Positions 16,065 through 25,789 of a stretch of 64,000 bases of DNA are shown one piece after another. This DNA is from Pedobacter riviphilus. GTDB lineage: Bacteria; Bacteroidota; Bacteroidia; Sphingobacteriales; Sphingobacteriaceae. The stretch covers positions 1,116,001 to 1,180,000 of the forward strand of contig NZ_CP061171.1 of NCBI RefSeq assembly GCF_014692875.1. Reading direction: 5' to 3'. The first letter of the stretch is position 1. Each line of letters opens with the position of its first letter. Made by a program: the position numbers and the translations under genes. The notes beneath the pieces were generated by a model that worked only from the letters and a program-made list of their open reading frames with translations, had not been told where the DNA came from and did no database searches.

Positions 16065-17741
16065 CTAAACCTTTCTACTATTAAAATACGCTGTTATTTC
16101 CTCCAAAGAAAAAGCATTTAAACATTTATCAGCACTTAAACCTCCTTTACGTGCTACCAGAATACCGTAATGCATGTCGTGGAAACCTTCGGTACGGTGT
16201 GCATCAGGGTTTACCGACAATAAAACGCCTTTTTCGAGTGCGTAACGGTGCCAGCGCCAGTCTAAATCTAAACGAAGCGGGTTGGCATTGATTTCGATCA
16301 CGACTTTATTTGCTGCGCATGCATCAATAATTTTTTTATAATCTATCGGGTATCCGGCCCTGCTTAATAATAAACGACCCGTTGGGTGCCCTAAAATGGT
16401 GGTATATGGGTTTTCAATAGCTTTTAACAAACGTGCAGTTGCTTTTGCTTCGTCCATGCGTAAATTGCTGTGCACAGAAGCCACTACAAAATCGAATGTT
16501 TTTAAAATATCATCCGAATAATCCAATGAGCCATCACTTAAAATATCGCTCTCAATACCTTTGAAGATTTTAAAGGGAGCGAGTTTTTTATTTAACTCAT
16601 CAATTTCCTGGTGCTGTGCAAAAACACGCTGTTCGTTTAAACCTTTTGCATAAACAGCGGTTTTGGAGTGATCGCAGATCCCTAAATACTGAAGATTTAA
16701 GTTTTCTTTACAATATACAGCCATTTGCTCCAGGGTATGTACACCATCACTCCAGGTAGAGTGGTTGTGCAAACTGCCCTTTAAATCTTCGTATTTAATT
16801 AAGGTAGGGAGTTTATTTACTTTCGCCAATTCAATTTCATCAAAATCTTCACGAAGCTCCGGTTCGATAAAAGATAAACCTGCTTTGCTGTAAATTTCTT
16901 CTTCGTTTGCGAAAGGTCCAGCGCCAGCTAAAGCCAATACTTTTTCAACATGTTCTGTATTTCCGGTTAATGTAAACCATTGTAAATAAAAATCAGCTTT
17001 TTCTACCACATCGATTTTTATTCTAAAACCTGCTTCGGTAGTACAGATAAAAGCATTTTCGGCTTCAATAAGCGAAAGTGGCTCGAAAGCAGGTAAGTTT
17101 TGTTTAAGGGCATCGATTTGTGCTGTACCAATTACGATTTCCAGCTCATCAATAATCTCACAGGCGCGGCGATACTGACCAGCGAAACCTAAAAGTGCAT
17201 TGCCGTCAATTTTTGCAGTCCAATCAGAAAGTTGGGTAAATAATGTTTTAGCAAAACCTTCAACCTGAGCATATAAAAACCGCCCGTTGGCTGCGAGTTT
17301 AAATTCGATGGCATTTTTGATTTCTTCCTGGGTTTTTAACCCGAAACCCTTGGCTTCAATCAGGCGGTTTTCATTACAGGCATAATACAATTCACCTATA
17401 CTTTCAATTCCTAAGGTACGCCAGATAATGAATATTTTTTTTGGTCCAATGCCCTTTATAGCCAGCATTTCTACTACACCTTCTGGTGTTTTTTCGAGAA
17501 TTTCGTTAAGTTCTTTTAATTCTCCTGTTTGGAGAAGTTCTATGATTTTGGATGCCAGTCCTTTACCAATACCCTCAATTTTATCCAGCTCATCCAGAGG
17601 TTTGTCTTTTAAGGCAAAAGGCAGTTTATCTACTTTAAAATAGGCATTTGCAACTGATTTAATCTTGAAGGGATTTTCCTCATGCAGTTCCATAAGCTGC
17701 GATAACAGGCGTAAGGTGCGGGCGATGGTCTTGTTTTCCAT
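16065..17741 (-). CDS. polX: PolX family DNA polymerase / PHP exonuclease with altered polymerase site
   Basis: A 558-residue protein from the ATG at 17741 (MENKTIARTLRLL); the 21 upstream codons look spurious. Residues 1-150 are helix-hairpin-helix repeats (IEGIGKGLASK, IKGIGPKK), 155-310 the nucleotidyltransferase domain and 320-558 the PHP domain. The PHP metal site is intact (LHNHSTWSDG, ICDHSK, GIESD, SVHS, GHPTGR, NPDAH). In the polymerase domain the usual GS..RR...GDxD reads GQYRRACEIIDELE: Ser is Gln and the first two Asp are Glu199 and Glu201. The exonuclease is probably active; polymerase activity is doubtful. Role: base-excision repair. Confidence 0.9.
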   Translation of the reverse strand: MENKTIARTLRLLSQLMELHEENPFKIKSVANAYFKVDKLPFALKDKPLDELDKIEGIGKGLASKIIELLQTGELKELNEILEKTPEGVVEMLAIKGIGPKKIFIIWRTLGIESIGELYYACNENRLIEAKGFGLKTQEEIKNAIEFKLAANGRFLYAQVEGFAKTLFTQLSDWTAKIDGNALLGFAGQYRRACEIIDELEIVIGTAQIDALKQNLPAFEPLSLIEAENAFICTTEAGFRIKIDVVEKADFYLQWFTLTGNTEHVEKVLALAGAGPFANEEEIYSKAGLSFIEPELREDFDEIELAKVNKLPTLIKYEDLKGSLHNHSTWSDGVHTLEQMAVYCKENLNLQYLGICDHSKTAVYAKGLNEQRVFAQHQEIDELNKKLAPFKIFKGIESDILSDGSLDYSDDILKTFDFVVASVHSNLRMDEAKATARLLKAIENPYTTILGHPTGRLLLSRAGYPIDYKKIIDACAANKVVIEINANPLRLDLDWRWHRYALEKGVLLSVNPDAHRTEGFHDMHYGILVARKGGLSADKCLNAFSLEEITAYFNSRKV

Positions 17742-17830
17742 AAGGGGTAAAATTAGGAAATAATGCCTCAAATTTTGACCAAGCTTATTAATTTCTAAAC
17801 ACAATTTTATTAAAGTGTTGTTTTACACTG

Positions 17831-18460
17831 ATGAAATCTATAAAATTTGCCCTCCTGGGATTAAGTATGAGTGTGGCCGCATGTCAATCTGCCCACAAAA
17901 CAGATCAGCACAAAAAAGATTCAATAAGTAATTTAGCATCTGCTACAGTGCAACCTGTTGATGAAAGGTTTTTGATTGTGGCTGGTCGTTCAGTAGGCGA
18001 AATCACACTCGGTGAAGACATGGAGCAGGTTGGGATAAAACTAGGGAGGCCAAATGCAGGTGATGCTGCAATGGGGAAAGCCTGGGGGATTTGGTATAGC
18101 GATGATTCGACAGGGAAACACCCAAACGAAATTGCCATTTATTCTTCTTATCGTGATACCAGTATGCTTGTAAAAGATGTAAAACAGATCCGGATTACCT
18201 CTAATAAATTTAAAACGCAAGATGGTTTGTCAACAGGTTGCACTTTGGAAGATACGAAATTGAAATTTTCAACTATCGAAAAACTCTCTGCTTACTTAAA
18301 CGAAGAGAAAGATACCGTACTGGTTTATGACGATAAAAAAGATGGAATTGGTTTTGAATTTTTAAAGGGGAAAAGCATTTCTTTAACCGTTCATCCGGCA
18401 AATACTCCGGTTAATACAACTTATTTAACGCTGCACCCTGAGTGGAAACTAATCAAGTAG
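17831..18460 (+). CDS. Lipoprotein of unknown function
   Basis: A 209-residue protein with a lipoprotein signal (MKSIKFALLGLSMSVAAC, lipid on Cys18) followed by a Lys/Asp-rich linker and a compact domain of about 160 residues (VGEITLGEDMEQVGIKLGRP near its start). It is divergent from polX, with about 90 bp between the two starts. The GEITLG.DM...V...LG.P pattern resembles small beta-rich periplasmic domains, but I do not know the family. It should sit in the inner leaflet of the outer membrane. Confidence 0.7.
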   Translation: MKSIKFALLGLSMSVAACQSAHKTDQHKKDSISNLASATVQPVDERFLIVAGRSVGEITLGEDMEQVGIKLGRPNAGDAAMGKAWGIWYSDDSTGKHPNEIAIYSSYRDTSMLVKDVKQIRITSNKFKTQDGLSTGCTLEDTKLKFSTIEKLSAYLNEEKDTVLVYDDKKDGIGFEFLKGKSISLTVHPANTPVNTTYLTLHPEWKLIK

Positions 18461-18539
18461 GGAAGGTGTAAGATAGGAAATGGATGATGTAGTGCGAGGA
18501 TACCCCCGTTTTCCATCATCCATTGTATATCTTATATCA

Positions 18540-20306
18540 TTATTTTATTACTGCTTCAAATGGCATTCTGGCCTGAATGCCCGAACTTGAAATTACTTTT
18601 TTCATCTGTTGGTAAAGCATGTAGTTCTCCCCAAGTTCTTGTTTGGTGTAATAGGTTTTAATCCTGTCGGTACCTTCATCCATTAACGATTTCCATGGGT
18701 CTATTACATCCGGATATTCTACCACCTTATAATTTTTTAATTTAGCTTTTTTAGCAGCCGCTTTAATCGCATCGTTAAAACTTCCGATTCTATCGGCCAG
18801 GCCGATTTGAACAGCATCTGTTCCAATCCAAACGTGACCGCCGCCAATACTATCGATATAAGCTTTGCTTTTCTTTCTGCCATCGGCCACACGGCTTACA
18901 AAGCCGCTGTAAATTCTGTTTAATTCATTCTGGATGATGAATTTTTCTCCTGCAGTCATAGGACGGTTAGTAGCCATTATATCAGCATATTTACCGGTTT
19001 TAATACCATCAAACGTAATACCCAGTTTATTGGTCATTAAATTTTGGAAATTCGGGATAATACCAAATACACCGATAGAACCGGTAATGGTATTCGGCTG
19101 CACAAAAATACTATCGGCAGCACAACCAATATAATAACCGCCTGATGCAGCCACATCGCCAAAGGATGCAATAACGGGTTTCTCTTTTTTGGTCAATACT
19201 ATTTCTCTCCAGATTACGTCTGAAGCAAGTGCACTACCTCCAGGAGAGTTTACACGGAGTACAACCGCTTTAATATCGTCATCTAAGCGGGCCTTTCTGA
19301 TCGCTCTGGAAATCCGTTCCGATCCAATCTGCTTATCAGAACCTTCGCCTCCGCTAATTTCTCCGTTGGCATAAATTATAGCAACTTTATCTTTTCCTTC
19401 GCCTGTATCGCTATTGTTTTTGGCATAGTCGTTAATGGAAACAGAACGGACATTCTCTCCTCTGGTTCTACCAGATAATCCTTTTAATTCCTCTAAAATC
19501 TGATCTTTGTACTTTAAAGCATCGATCATTTTAAAGTTTACGGCATCTTGCGGCTGCTGCACTTTGTAATTATCAGCAATATTATAGAGACTATCTTTTT
19601 GGATATTCCTGCTCTGCGCAATATCACTTAAGAAAGTATTGTACAAACCGCCAACATAAGCTGTAACCTGTTTGCGATTGTAATCACTCATTTTATCTAA
19701 AATAAATGGCTCAACGGCACTTTTGTAGTTTCCTACCCTGATGACCTGCATTTCTACACCAACTTTTTCTAATGTTCCTTTAAAGAAAGTTAATTCAGAG
19801 CTAAATCCTTTAAATTCTAATGCCCCTTCCGGATTTAAATATACTTTATCGGCTACAGAAGCTAAATAGTAAGCCCCTTGTGTATATACTTCGCTGTATG
19901 CAATAATTTTTTTATGAGATTTTTTAAAATCGATCAACGCATTCCTAACCTCGCGTAAGGTTGCAAAACCGGCATTCGGACTGCTCACACTCAGGTAAAT
20001 ACATTTAATATTATCATCTGTTTTGGCTTTTTGAACTGCTTTTAAGAAGTCGTTTAAGCCAATGCCATCTTTTTCTTCGCCCCCAACAATTGGCAGGTTT
20101 CCGAATGGATTTTTTGGTGTACGTTCTGTAATGGCCTGGTCTAAATTTAGAAATAATACCGAATTATTAGACACAACAACCGTTTTGTCGCTATCAACAG
20201 AAGATATTAAACCCACCACAATTACGAAGCAGATCACAAATACAATGACTATTGATAAGAAAAAGCCCAGCATAGAGGCAAATAAATACTTAAAGAATTC
20301 TCTCAT
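18540..20306 (-). CDS. sppA: Signal peptide peptidase SppA, 67K type
   Basis: A 588-residue membrane serine protease with one N-terminal membrane helix (about residues 8-32) and tandem ClpP-fold repeats. The catalytic Lys is in GNYKSAVEPF (first repeat) and the nucleophile Ser in VAASGGYYIGC (second repeat), as in E. coli SppA. It degrades signal peptides left in the membrane after secretion. The length is typical. It is divergent from folK, sharing a 40-bp promoter region. Confidence 0.95.
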   Translation of the reverse strand: MREFFKYLFASMLGFFLSIVIVFVICFVIVVGLISSVDSDKTVVVSNNSVLFLNLDQAITERTPKNPFGNLPIVGGEEKDGIGLNDFLKAVQKAKTDDNIKCIYLSVSSPNAGFATLREVRNALIDFKKSHKKIIAYSEVYTQGAYYLASVADKVYLNPEGALEFKGFSSELTFFKGTLEKVGVEMQVIRVGNYKSAVEPFILDKMSDYNRKQVTAYVGGLYNTFLSDIAQSRNIQKDSLYNIADNYKVQQPQDAVNFKMIDALKYKDQILEELKGLSGRTRGENVRSVSINDYAKNNSDTGEGKDKVAIIYANGEISGGEGSDKQIGSERISRAIRKARLDDDIKAVVLRVNSPGGSALASDVIWREIVLTKKEKPVIASFGDVAASGGYYIGCAADSIFVQPNTITGSIGVFGIIPNFQNLMTNKLGITFDGIKTGKYADIMATNRPMTAGEKFIIQNELNRIYSGFVSRVADGRKKSKAYIDSIGGGHVWIGTDAVQIGLADRIGSFNDAIKAAAKKAKLKNYKVVEYPDVIDPWKSLMDEGTDRIKTYYTKQELGENYMLYQQMKKVISSSGIQARMPFEAVIK

Positions 20307-20316
20307 TTAAATGTTT

Positions 20317-20324
20317 TAATTTTG
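20317..20324 (+). promoter_or_regulatory. -7 promoter element of folK
   Basis: TAATTTTG, an exact TAnnTTTG match, 22 bp before the folK ATG in the intergenic gap between sppA and folK. Confidence 0.45.
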
Positions 20325-20346
20325 TGTTGTAAAGATATAAAAATAC

Positions 20347-20853
20347 ATGATGCTTAATCAAGCTTTAGAGTACTGCACGGCTTATTTGTTACTGGGCGGA
20401 AATTTAGGTAATAGGGAGGCGAATTTGAAAAAAGCCATCGAGCTACTGAACAATAAAATTGGTAAGGTGATAGCCATCTCATCTCTTTACGAAACCGCTG
20501 CCTGGGGTAAAACCGATCAACCTGCATTTTTAAACCAGGCTGTGGCCCTGCAAACTAATTTAAGCGCTTTGGAAGTTTTAAATCTGGCATTAAGTATTGA
20601 GCAGGAACTGGGTAGGGTGAGGAAAGATAAATGGGGAGAACGCTTAATTGATATCGATCTTATCCTTTTTGGAGATCAAATCATCAATATTCCAGATAAG
20701 CTTCAGGTGCCTCACCCGTATATGCAGAAAAGAAAATTTGTGATGGAACCCCTGGCCGAGATTGCCCCCGAAGTGATACATCCACTATTGGGAGAAACGA
20801 TGCTTGATATTTGCAGAAATATTACAGATCCGCTTGAGGTTAAAAAGCTGTAA
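20347..20853 (+). CDS. folK: 2-amino-4-hydroxy-6-hydroxymethyldihydropteridine diphosphokinase
   Basis: A 168-residue HPPK. Diagnostic parts are YLLLGGNLGNR near the start, the QPAFLNQAVALQT strand, and RxxKWGxRxIDIDLI (here RKDKWGERLIDIDLILFG), which binds Mg-ATP. It transfers pyrophosphate to the pterin in folate synthesis. The length is normal; two in-frame ATGs are adjacent at the start and the first is taken. No other folate gene is nearby. Confidence 0.95.
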   Translation: MMLNQALEYCTAYLLLGGNLGNREANLKKAIELLNNKIGKVIAISSLYETAAWGKTDQPAFLNQAVALQTNLSALEVLNLALSIEQELGRVRKDKWGERLIDIDLILFGDQIINIPDKLQVPHPYMQKRKFVMEPLAEIAPEVIHPLLGETMLDICRNITDPLEVKKL

Positions 20854-20964
20854 TGTATCAAGTTTCTAATGTATGCGGAGGCGACCAAGGTCATGTGAAC
20901 TTTTCTTACTTATCAATGCAATGCTATTAAAGTTAAGTAATTATCATTGATTCAAATATAAGGT

Positions 20965-21056
20965 CGTCATTCCCGCGCAGGCGGGGATCTTAAAGCCTAT
21001 TGCATTACGATTCCCAATCAAGTTGTTCCAAAGGAACTCCTTTGGAGGGAATGACG
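20965..21056. repeat. 92-bp inverted-repeat element, GTCATTCCC family
   Basis: Bounded by perfect 10-bp inverted repeats CGTCATTCCC and GGGAATGACG. Inside, TCCAAAGGA and TCCTTTGGA form a 9-bp hairpin with a 2-base loop (21027-21046). It lies between the convergent folK and pssA genes. Elements starting GTCATTCCCGC are widespread in bacterial genomes, so it is probably a dispersed palindromic repeat, perhaps a transcript end. Confidence 0.6.
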
Positions 21057-21096
21057 ATTCCACGCAATATATTAATTCATTAAAATTCCTTGTCAT

Positions 21097-21792
21097 TCAT
21101 ATTGATTTATTTGGGGTTGCTCCCTTAAAATGCAGAAAAGACAAAGCAATATACAGCACCAAAACAAAAGGGATTGCCGCAAATTTTAGAAAAGCAATTA
21201 GTATTGCCGATAGGATAAGGAAAATAAATTTGATTTTATTTTTCGCCCAGCTTAAATCGCTGAATTTTAAAGAGAATATTTTGATTTCGCTCACCAGTAA
21301 GAAGCTTGTAACTGCTGTAATGGCAATCAGCAAAATGCTGGAAGCAATAACCTGCGGATAATCGTTGGCAATAAACGGCAACGAACAGATAAACAAGGTA
21401 TTCATTGGTGTATTTAAGCCAATAAAATCTTCTGTTTGCCTTTCGTCATTGTTAAATTTGGCCAAGCGCAAGGCGGAAAAAATAGTGATTAAAAAACCAA
21501 AATATGGAAGGTAATCTGATGAATAATCACTTCCTTTTAAAAGATGGAACATCATTACACCTGGCAAGAACCCAAAACTTACCATATCAGCCAAAGAATC
21601 CAGGTCTTTTCCTATTGCAGATTTAACATTTAATAAGCGGGCAACCATGCCATCAAAAAAATCGAAAATTCCGGAGAAAATAACGAAATAAGCTGCGGTT
21701 TCTAAATTGCCTTTAAATGCAAAAACGATTCCGATACAACCAGATAAAAGGTTTGCACAGGTAATCGCATTAGGGATATTTTTTTTAAGCAT
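21097..21792 (-). CDS. pssA: CDP-diacylglycerol--serine O-phosphatidyltransferase
   Basis: About 231 residues from the ATG at 21792 (MLKKNIPNAITCANLLSG), 7 codons after the longest ORF start. The CDP-alcohol phosphatidyltransferase motif DxxDGxxAR-x8-GxxxDxxxD is complete (DFFDG..AR...GKDLDSLAD). Six membrane helices follow. It makes phosphatidylserine, the precursor of phosphatidylethanolamine. It lies 65 bp after rho on the same strand. Confidence 0.93.
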   Translation of the reverse strand: MLKKNIPNAITCANLLSGCIGIVFAFKGNLETAAYFVIFSGIFDFFDGMVARLLNVKSAIGKDLDSLADMVSFGFLPGVMMFHLLKGSDYSSDYLPYFGFLITIFSALRLAKFNNDERQTEDFIGLNTPMNTLFICSLPFIANDYPQVIASSILLIAITAVTSFLLVSEIKIFSLKFSDLSWAKNKIKFIFLILSAILIAFLKFAAIPFVLVLYIALSFLHFKGATPNKSI

Positions 21793-21857
21793 GGGGTTAG
21801 GCGCTAAACGCATGGGGTTTGAAACGCATTACTCCAAACCCCAAACGCTAAACTTAT

Positions 21858-23588
21858 TTAGCTGTTCATCGAAATTAAGAACTCTTCGTTACTTTTTGTC
21901 CCTTTTATTTGAGATTGAACAAATTCCATCGCTTCCTGGCTATTCATATCAGCAAGGTGGTTACGTAATATCCATACGCGCTGTAATGTATCCCTGTCGT
22001 GCAATAAATCATCGCGACGGGTGCTTGATGCCGTAATATCGATAGCTGGGAAGATACGTTTGTTCGATAATTTACGATCCAACTGAAGCTCCATGTTACC
22101 GGTTCCTTTAAATTCTTCAAAGATCACCTCATCCATTTTAGAACCTGTATCGGTTAATGCAGTAGCCAAAATGGTTAATGAACCACCGTTTTCGATGTTG
22201 CGGGCCGCACCGAAGAAACGTTTTGGTTTGTGTAAAGCGTTGGCATCAACACCACCTGATAATATTTTACCTGATGCAGGCGCTGTAGTGTTATACGCTC
22301 TCGCCAAGCGTGTAATCGAATCTAAAAGGATTACTACATCATGTCCGCTTTCTACCAGGCGTTTCGATTTTTCTAAAACAATGTTGGCAATTTTAACATG
22401 ACGTTCAGCTGGCTCATCGAAAGTTGAGGCAATTACCTCAGCTCTTACACTTCGGGCCATATCGGTAACCTCTTCAGGGCGCTCATCAATTAATAAGATA
22501 ATTAAATAAACTTCAGGGTGGTTTTTAGCAATTGCATTAGCCACTTCTTTCAATAAATTGGTTTTACCAGTTTTAGGCTGTGCAACAATTAAACCACGCT
22601 GTCCTTTACCAATCGGTGTAAATAAATCCATAATACGGGTAGAATAATTGTTTGTATCCGTAAATAGGTTTAATCTTTCGGTTGGGAAAAGTGGCGTTAA
22701 ATAATCAAAAGGAACACGGTCGCGAACCTCAGCAGGGATTCTGCCGTTAATGGTTTCTACCCGAACCAAAGGGAAATATTTTTCACCCTCTTTTGGCGGA
22801 CGGATGCTCCCTTTTACCGTATCACCGGTTTTTAATCCAAAAAGTTTTATTTGAGACTGAGATACATAAATATCATCAGGAGAAGTTAAGTAGTTGTAAT
22901 CTGCCGAACGCAAGAAACCATAACCATCAGGCATAATTTCTAAAACACCCTCATTTGTAATTACGTTATCGAAATCCAGGTTGGAGTAACTGTTTTCGTT
23001 TTTGTGGTGATTGCCTCCGCCTGGTTGTTTTTGCTGGCGATTTTCATCGCGCTGCGGTTTTTCCTGCTTTTCTTTAGGCTCTTGTTTTTGTTTTGGCGCT
23101 ACCGGAAGTACTTCTGCACTTTCTTCTATTAAAGCTGAGATTGGTTTTACACTTTCTTCAGCTTCAACAATTCTGTCGGGTTGTCTTTCTGGCTGTTGTT
23201 GGTGCTGAGGTTCGTCAAATAATGTTACAGCATCTCTTCTCTTTTCAATTGCTGTTACAGGTTCCGCTTTTGTTAACCTCGCTCTTTTTTTAACAGGCTT
23301 ATCAGCTGTAGTTGCATCGGGCTTATCGGCTACTACTGTAGATGCTGCTGCCGTAACTTTTGGGGCTTTTGCAGCTTTAGTTTTAGGCGCAGGAGTAGCT
23401 GCTATAGGTTCAATTTCGCTATAAGGATCTGCACCAGCTTTAGCGGCATTTATAATTTCTTGTTGGTGTAAAAGGACTTCAACAAGGTCGATTTTTCTTA
23501 GGGAGTCGGCACCTTCAATGCCATAGCTTTTTGCTAGCTCACGTAATTCTGTTGTGAGCTTATCATTTAATTCTGTTTTACTAAACAT
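21858..23588 (-). CDS. rho: Transcription termination factor Rho with long N-terminal insert
   Basis: A 576-residue Rho. Residues 1-45 are the Rho N-terminal helical domain ([18 protein letters not shown]); about 60-205 is a low-complexity Ala/Lys/Pro then Gln/Glu/Arg-rich insert; 210-290 is the RNA-binding cold-shock domain ([15 protein letters not shown]); 320-560 is the RecA-like ATPase with Walker A ([10 protein letters not shown]), [10 protein letters not shown] and [11 protein letters not shown]. Rho ends untranslated transcripts. E. coli Rho is 419 residues; long disordered inserts are typical of Bacteroidota and have been linked to Rho condensates in Bacteroides. Confidence 0.97.
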   Translation of the reverse strand: MFSKTELNDKLTTELRELAKSYGIEGADSLRKIDLVEVLLHQQEIINAAKAGADPYSEIEPIAATPAPKTKAAKAPKVTAAASTVVADKPDATTADKPVKKRARLTKAEPVTAIEKRRDAVTLFDEPQHQQQPERQPDRIVEAEESVKPISALIEESAEVLPVAPKQKQEPKEKQEKPQRDENRQQKQPGGGNHHKNENSYSNLDFDNVITNEGVLEIMPDGYGFLRSADYNYLTSPDDIYVSQSQIKLFGLKTGDTVKGSIRPPKEGEKYFPLVRVETINGRIPAEVRDRVPFDYLTPLFPTERLNLFTDTNNYSTRIMDLFTPIGKGQRGLIVAQPKTGKTNLLKEVANAIAKNHPEVYLIILLIDERPEEVTDMARSVRAEVIASTFDEPAERHVKIANIVLEKSKRLVESGHDVVILLDSITRLARAYNTTAPASGKILSGGVDANALHKPKRFFGAARNIENGGSLTILATALTDTGSKMDEVIFEEFKGTGNMELQLDRKLSNKRIFPAIDITASSTRRDDLLHDRDTLQRVWILRNHLADMNSQEAMEFVQSQIKGTKSNEEFLISMNS

Positions 23589-24014
23589 TCTAAATATATA
23601 TGTTTCAAGAAATTTTTCATTTGTTTATAACGGATGTTTTCTGTTATAAATCTTGCACAGGCTTAAAAAATATTTGTGTTAGTGTAAGCCCGGCTTTTCA
23701 TTACGTATAAATTCTTAAGGCTATAAAACATTAAATGAGTTCATTAGGGATAATGCTCAAATTGTTTCATAATTGTTTACAAGCTGAATAAAAAGCAATA
23801 TTTGCTTTTAAAAAATGGTAACAAAAAACAAGTCTTGATAAATTTTTCTGGGATATTCAGATAAACGGTTGAGAAATTATGGTGCAATTGTATGTATTTG
23901 AAACGTAATCTGCAAGCAAAAGTTTAAAATGTTTATAAAAATAATTAATGTGCACATTATTTTATCGCTCAGAAAACTTAAAAATCTTCATATTTGCAGC
24001 AAATAAGCCCATAT
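23589..24014. other. Intergenic region between rho and pyrF
   Basis: A 426-bp AT-rich stretch upstream of both divergent genes. I see no gene. It holds a 14-bp palindrome at 23946-23959 and CATATTTG, one base off the -7 consensus, about 20 bp before pyrF. The long leader upstream of rho leaves room for rho autoregulation, but I see no specific structure. Confidence 0.5.
23946..23959. promoter_or_regulatory. 14-bp perfect palindrome upstream of pyrF
   Basis: TAATGTGCACATTA, a perfect palindrome, about 55 bp before the pyrF ATG and just upstream of its probable promoter. Possible operator; the binding protein is unknown. Confidence 0.35.
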
Positions 24015-24845
24015 ATGACCAAGCAGCAACTTTTCGAGCAGATACAAAAAAAACGTTCATTTTTATGTGTCGGATTAGATTCTTCGTTAGATAAGATACC
24101 AAAACATTTGTTAAAGTATGAAAATCCAATTCTGGAATTCAATAAACAGATTATCGATGCCACGAAAGATTTGTGTGTAGCTTATAAACCCAATACTGCT
24201 TTTTATGAGTGTTACGGCAAAAAAGGTTGGGAAACCTTAACCGAAACCTGGAAATATATTCCAGAAGATATTTTTTCTATTGCGGATGCTAAACGTGGCG
24301 ACATTGGAAATACCTCTGCCATGTATGCCGAAACATTTTTTAATGCAGCATCGTCTGAGATGAGTTTCGATTCGGTTACCGTTGCACCTTATATGGGTAG
24401 CGATTCGGTAACACCATTTTTAACTTTTAAAGATAAATGGGTAATTCTATTGGCTTTAACCTCAAATATGGGGCATGCCGATTTTCAATTGCAGGAAGTT
24501 GGGGAAGACAGACTCTTCGAAAAAGTGATTAAAACCTCGCAAGCCTGGGCAACTGATGAGCAGATGATGTATGTGGTAGGTGCAACACGTGGCGCGGCGT
24601 TTGGCGATGTACGTAAACTGGCACCAGATCACTTTCTTTTGGTACCAGGAGTTGGTGCACAAGGTGGAGATTTAGGTGAAGTGTGTAAATATGGATTAAA
24701 TTCGCAATGTGGATTATTGATCAACTCTTCAAGAGGAATTATTTACGCTGGCCAGGGCGAAGACTTTGCTGAAAGAGCCAGGGAAGAGGCCTTAAAACTA
24801 CAACAGGAAATGGAGCAGATTTTGGTTAAGGCAGAACTTGTGTAA
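24015..24845 (+). CDS. pyrF: Orotidine 5'-phosphate decarboxylase
   Basis: A 276-residue type 2 OMP decarboxylase. The catalytic Lys/Asp group is in [14 protein letters not shown], with LCVGLDSS at the start and the phosphate-binding VPGVGAQGG loop near the end. It makes UMP in the last step of pyrimidine synthesis. The ATG at 24015 ([11 protein letters not shown]) is preferred to a TTG 21 bp upstream that lies in the promoter. It stands alone. Confidence 0.95.
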   Translation: MTKQQLFEQIQKKRSFLCVGLDSSLDKIPKHLLKYENPILEFNKQIIDATKDLCVAYKPNTAFYECYGKKGWETLTETWKYIPEDIFSIADAKRGDIGNTSAMYAETFFNAASSEMSFDSVTVAPYMGSDSVTPFLTFKDKWVILLALTSNMGHADFQLQEVGEDRLFEKVIKTSQAWATDEQMMYVVGATRGAAFGDVRKLAPDHFLLVPGVGAQGGDLGEVCKYGLNSQCGLLINSSRGIIYAGQGEDFAERAREEALKLQQEMEQILVKAELV

Positions 24846-25183
24846 TTAATTTTATATTTTATTAGGCTAGCGAGCTCACCAGGGGTAATTTATTTCAGGG
24901 TGTTGTTAGCGATAGGATGCTGAGCCCGAAGATTCGGGACAGCATGATCATCGCCTTGGGAATATGTGTCCACACAGTAGGATAACTATCGGATGTTAGC
25001 CCTGATTTTAGTTGAGACAGAGATACAATGCTTTGGCCTTACTAAATGGCAATGCAAATGGCCTAAGTTGCATAATGAATAGGTTAATTGTAATTATCGA
25101 AATGCATGATGTACTAATATTTGATTAGGTTAATTGCTTTTTTTGCGTAAAAATCCTTATATTTAATTGTTTAGACCTGGCCT
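24846..25183. other. Intergenic region with degenerate dispersed repeat words
   Basis: 338 bp without a gene. It includes CCCGAAGATTCGGGA (a 6-bp hairpin), ATGTGTCCACAC at 24964-24975 and AGCCCTGATTTT at 24998-25009; the last two words also occur, in the same order, at 35289-35300 and 35398-35409. Probably a decayed dispersed element. Confidence 0.4.
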
Positions 25184-25438
25184 ATGACGAACCCTTTTGA
25201 TAATATGGACTTTAAGTCATTACTTGAGCATGTAAAAAAACTTTCAGCTGCCGAAAAAAAAGAACTGATGCAAGTATTAAATCAGGGCCAGCTTCCAGTG
25301 GTTAATGAAGAGCAGGTAGCTTATATAAAGACACCCGCAACGTATACATCTTTTGATGCGAAGTGGAAGGAAAGTTTATCGACTTCTGAATTTAAAGCAG
25401 CAGCCATTCAGCATATTAATACCTTGCCTTGGAAATAG
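25184..25438 (+). CDS. Small protein, possible antitoxin partner of 25486-25752
   Basis: An 84-residue soluble protein. Residues 7-33 are strongly helical (FKSLLEHVKKLSAAEKKELM), the rest less ordered, ending INTLPWK. No DNA-binding motif is obvious. It is followed after 47 bp by a protein with a RelE/ParE-like feel, so an antitoxin role is possible but unproven. Confidence 0.5.
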   Translation: MTNPFDNMDFKSLLEHVKKLSAAEKKELMQVLNQGQLPVVNEEQVAYIKTPATYTSFDAKWKESLSTSEFKAAAIQHINTLPWK

Positions 25439-25485
25439 TACGCTTCAGTCCCCCGGTTCTGATTTAACTTAACGAACTGGTTGAT

Positions 25486-25752
25486 GTGCTTTTTTACGAA
25501 AACTATTTCAGTATCCGCGAAAGTGCTATAGATTACGTTATCAGATTGATTGATATTGCTGAAAGCAAAATCGTGAAGAAGCAATATTACATTGCTCCGA
25601 AAGCTATTTCTCATCATGGCAGATGGCTAATTCATTTTAATATTAGTCAAAAAACAACCTGGTACTTTGTATTCGAAAAAAGTGAAGATCGTAATTTGGT
25701 TACCTATGTTTTTAACAACTACTCCAAAGAAGCTCAAAATTTAAACTTATAA
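25486..25752 (+). CDS. Small protein, possible RelE/ParE-type toxin
   Basis: An 88-residue protein that starts at a GTG (25486); the nearest upstream in-frame stop is at 25465. It has a helical first half (ESAIDYVIRLIDIAESK) and a beta-rich second half (WYFVFEKSEDRNLVTYVFNN), the order expected in RelE/ParE toxins, which cleave mRNA or poison gyrase. The catalytic residues cannot be checked by eye. The pairing with the gene just upstream is the main support. It could also be an unrelated conserved protein. Confidence 0.45.
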   Translation: MLFYENYFSIRESAIDYVIRLIDIAESKIVKKQYYIAPKAISHHGRWLIHFNISQKTTWYFVFEKSEDRNLVTYVFNNYSKEAQNLNL

Positions 25753-25789
25753 ATTAGTTATAGCCAAATAAAATTCATTATCTTCAAGA

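Noticed and set aside
20965..21056. Insertion sequence or MITE with target duplication
   Set aside because: It has short inverted ends but no flanking direct repeat that I can see and no transposase; treated as a dispersed palindromic repeat.
23011..23293. Cys/Ser/Phe-rich ORFs on the plus strand
   Set aside because: They are shadows of the low-complexity insert of rho.
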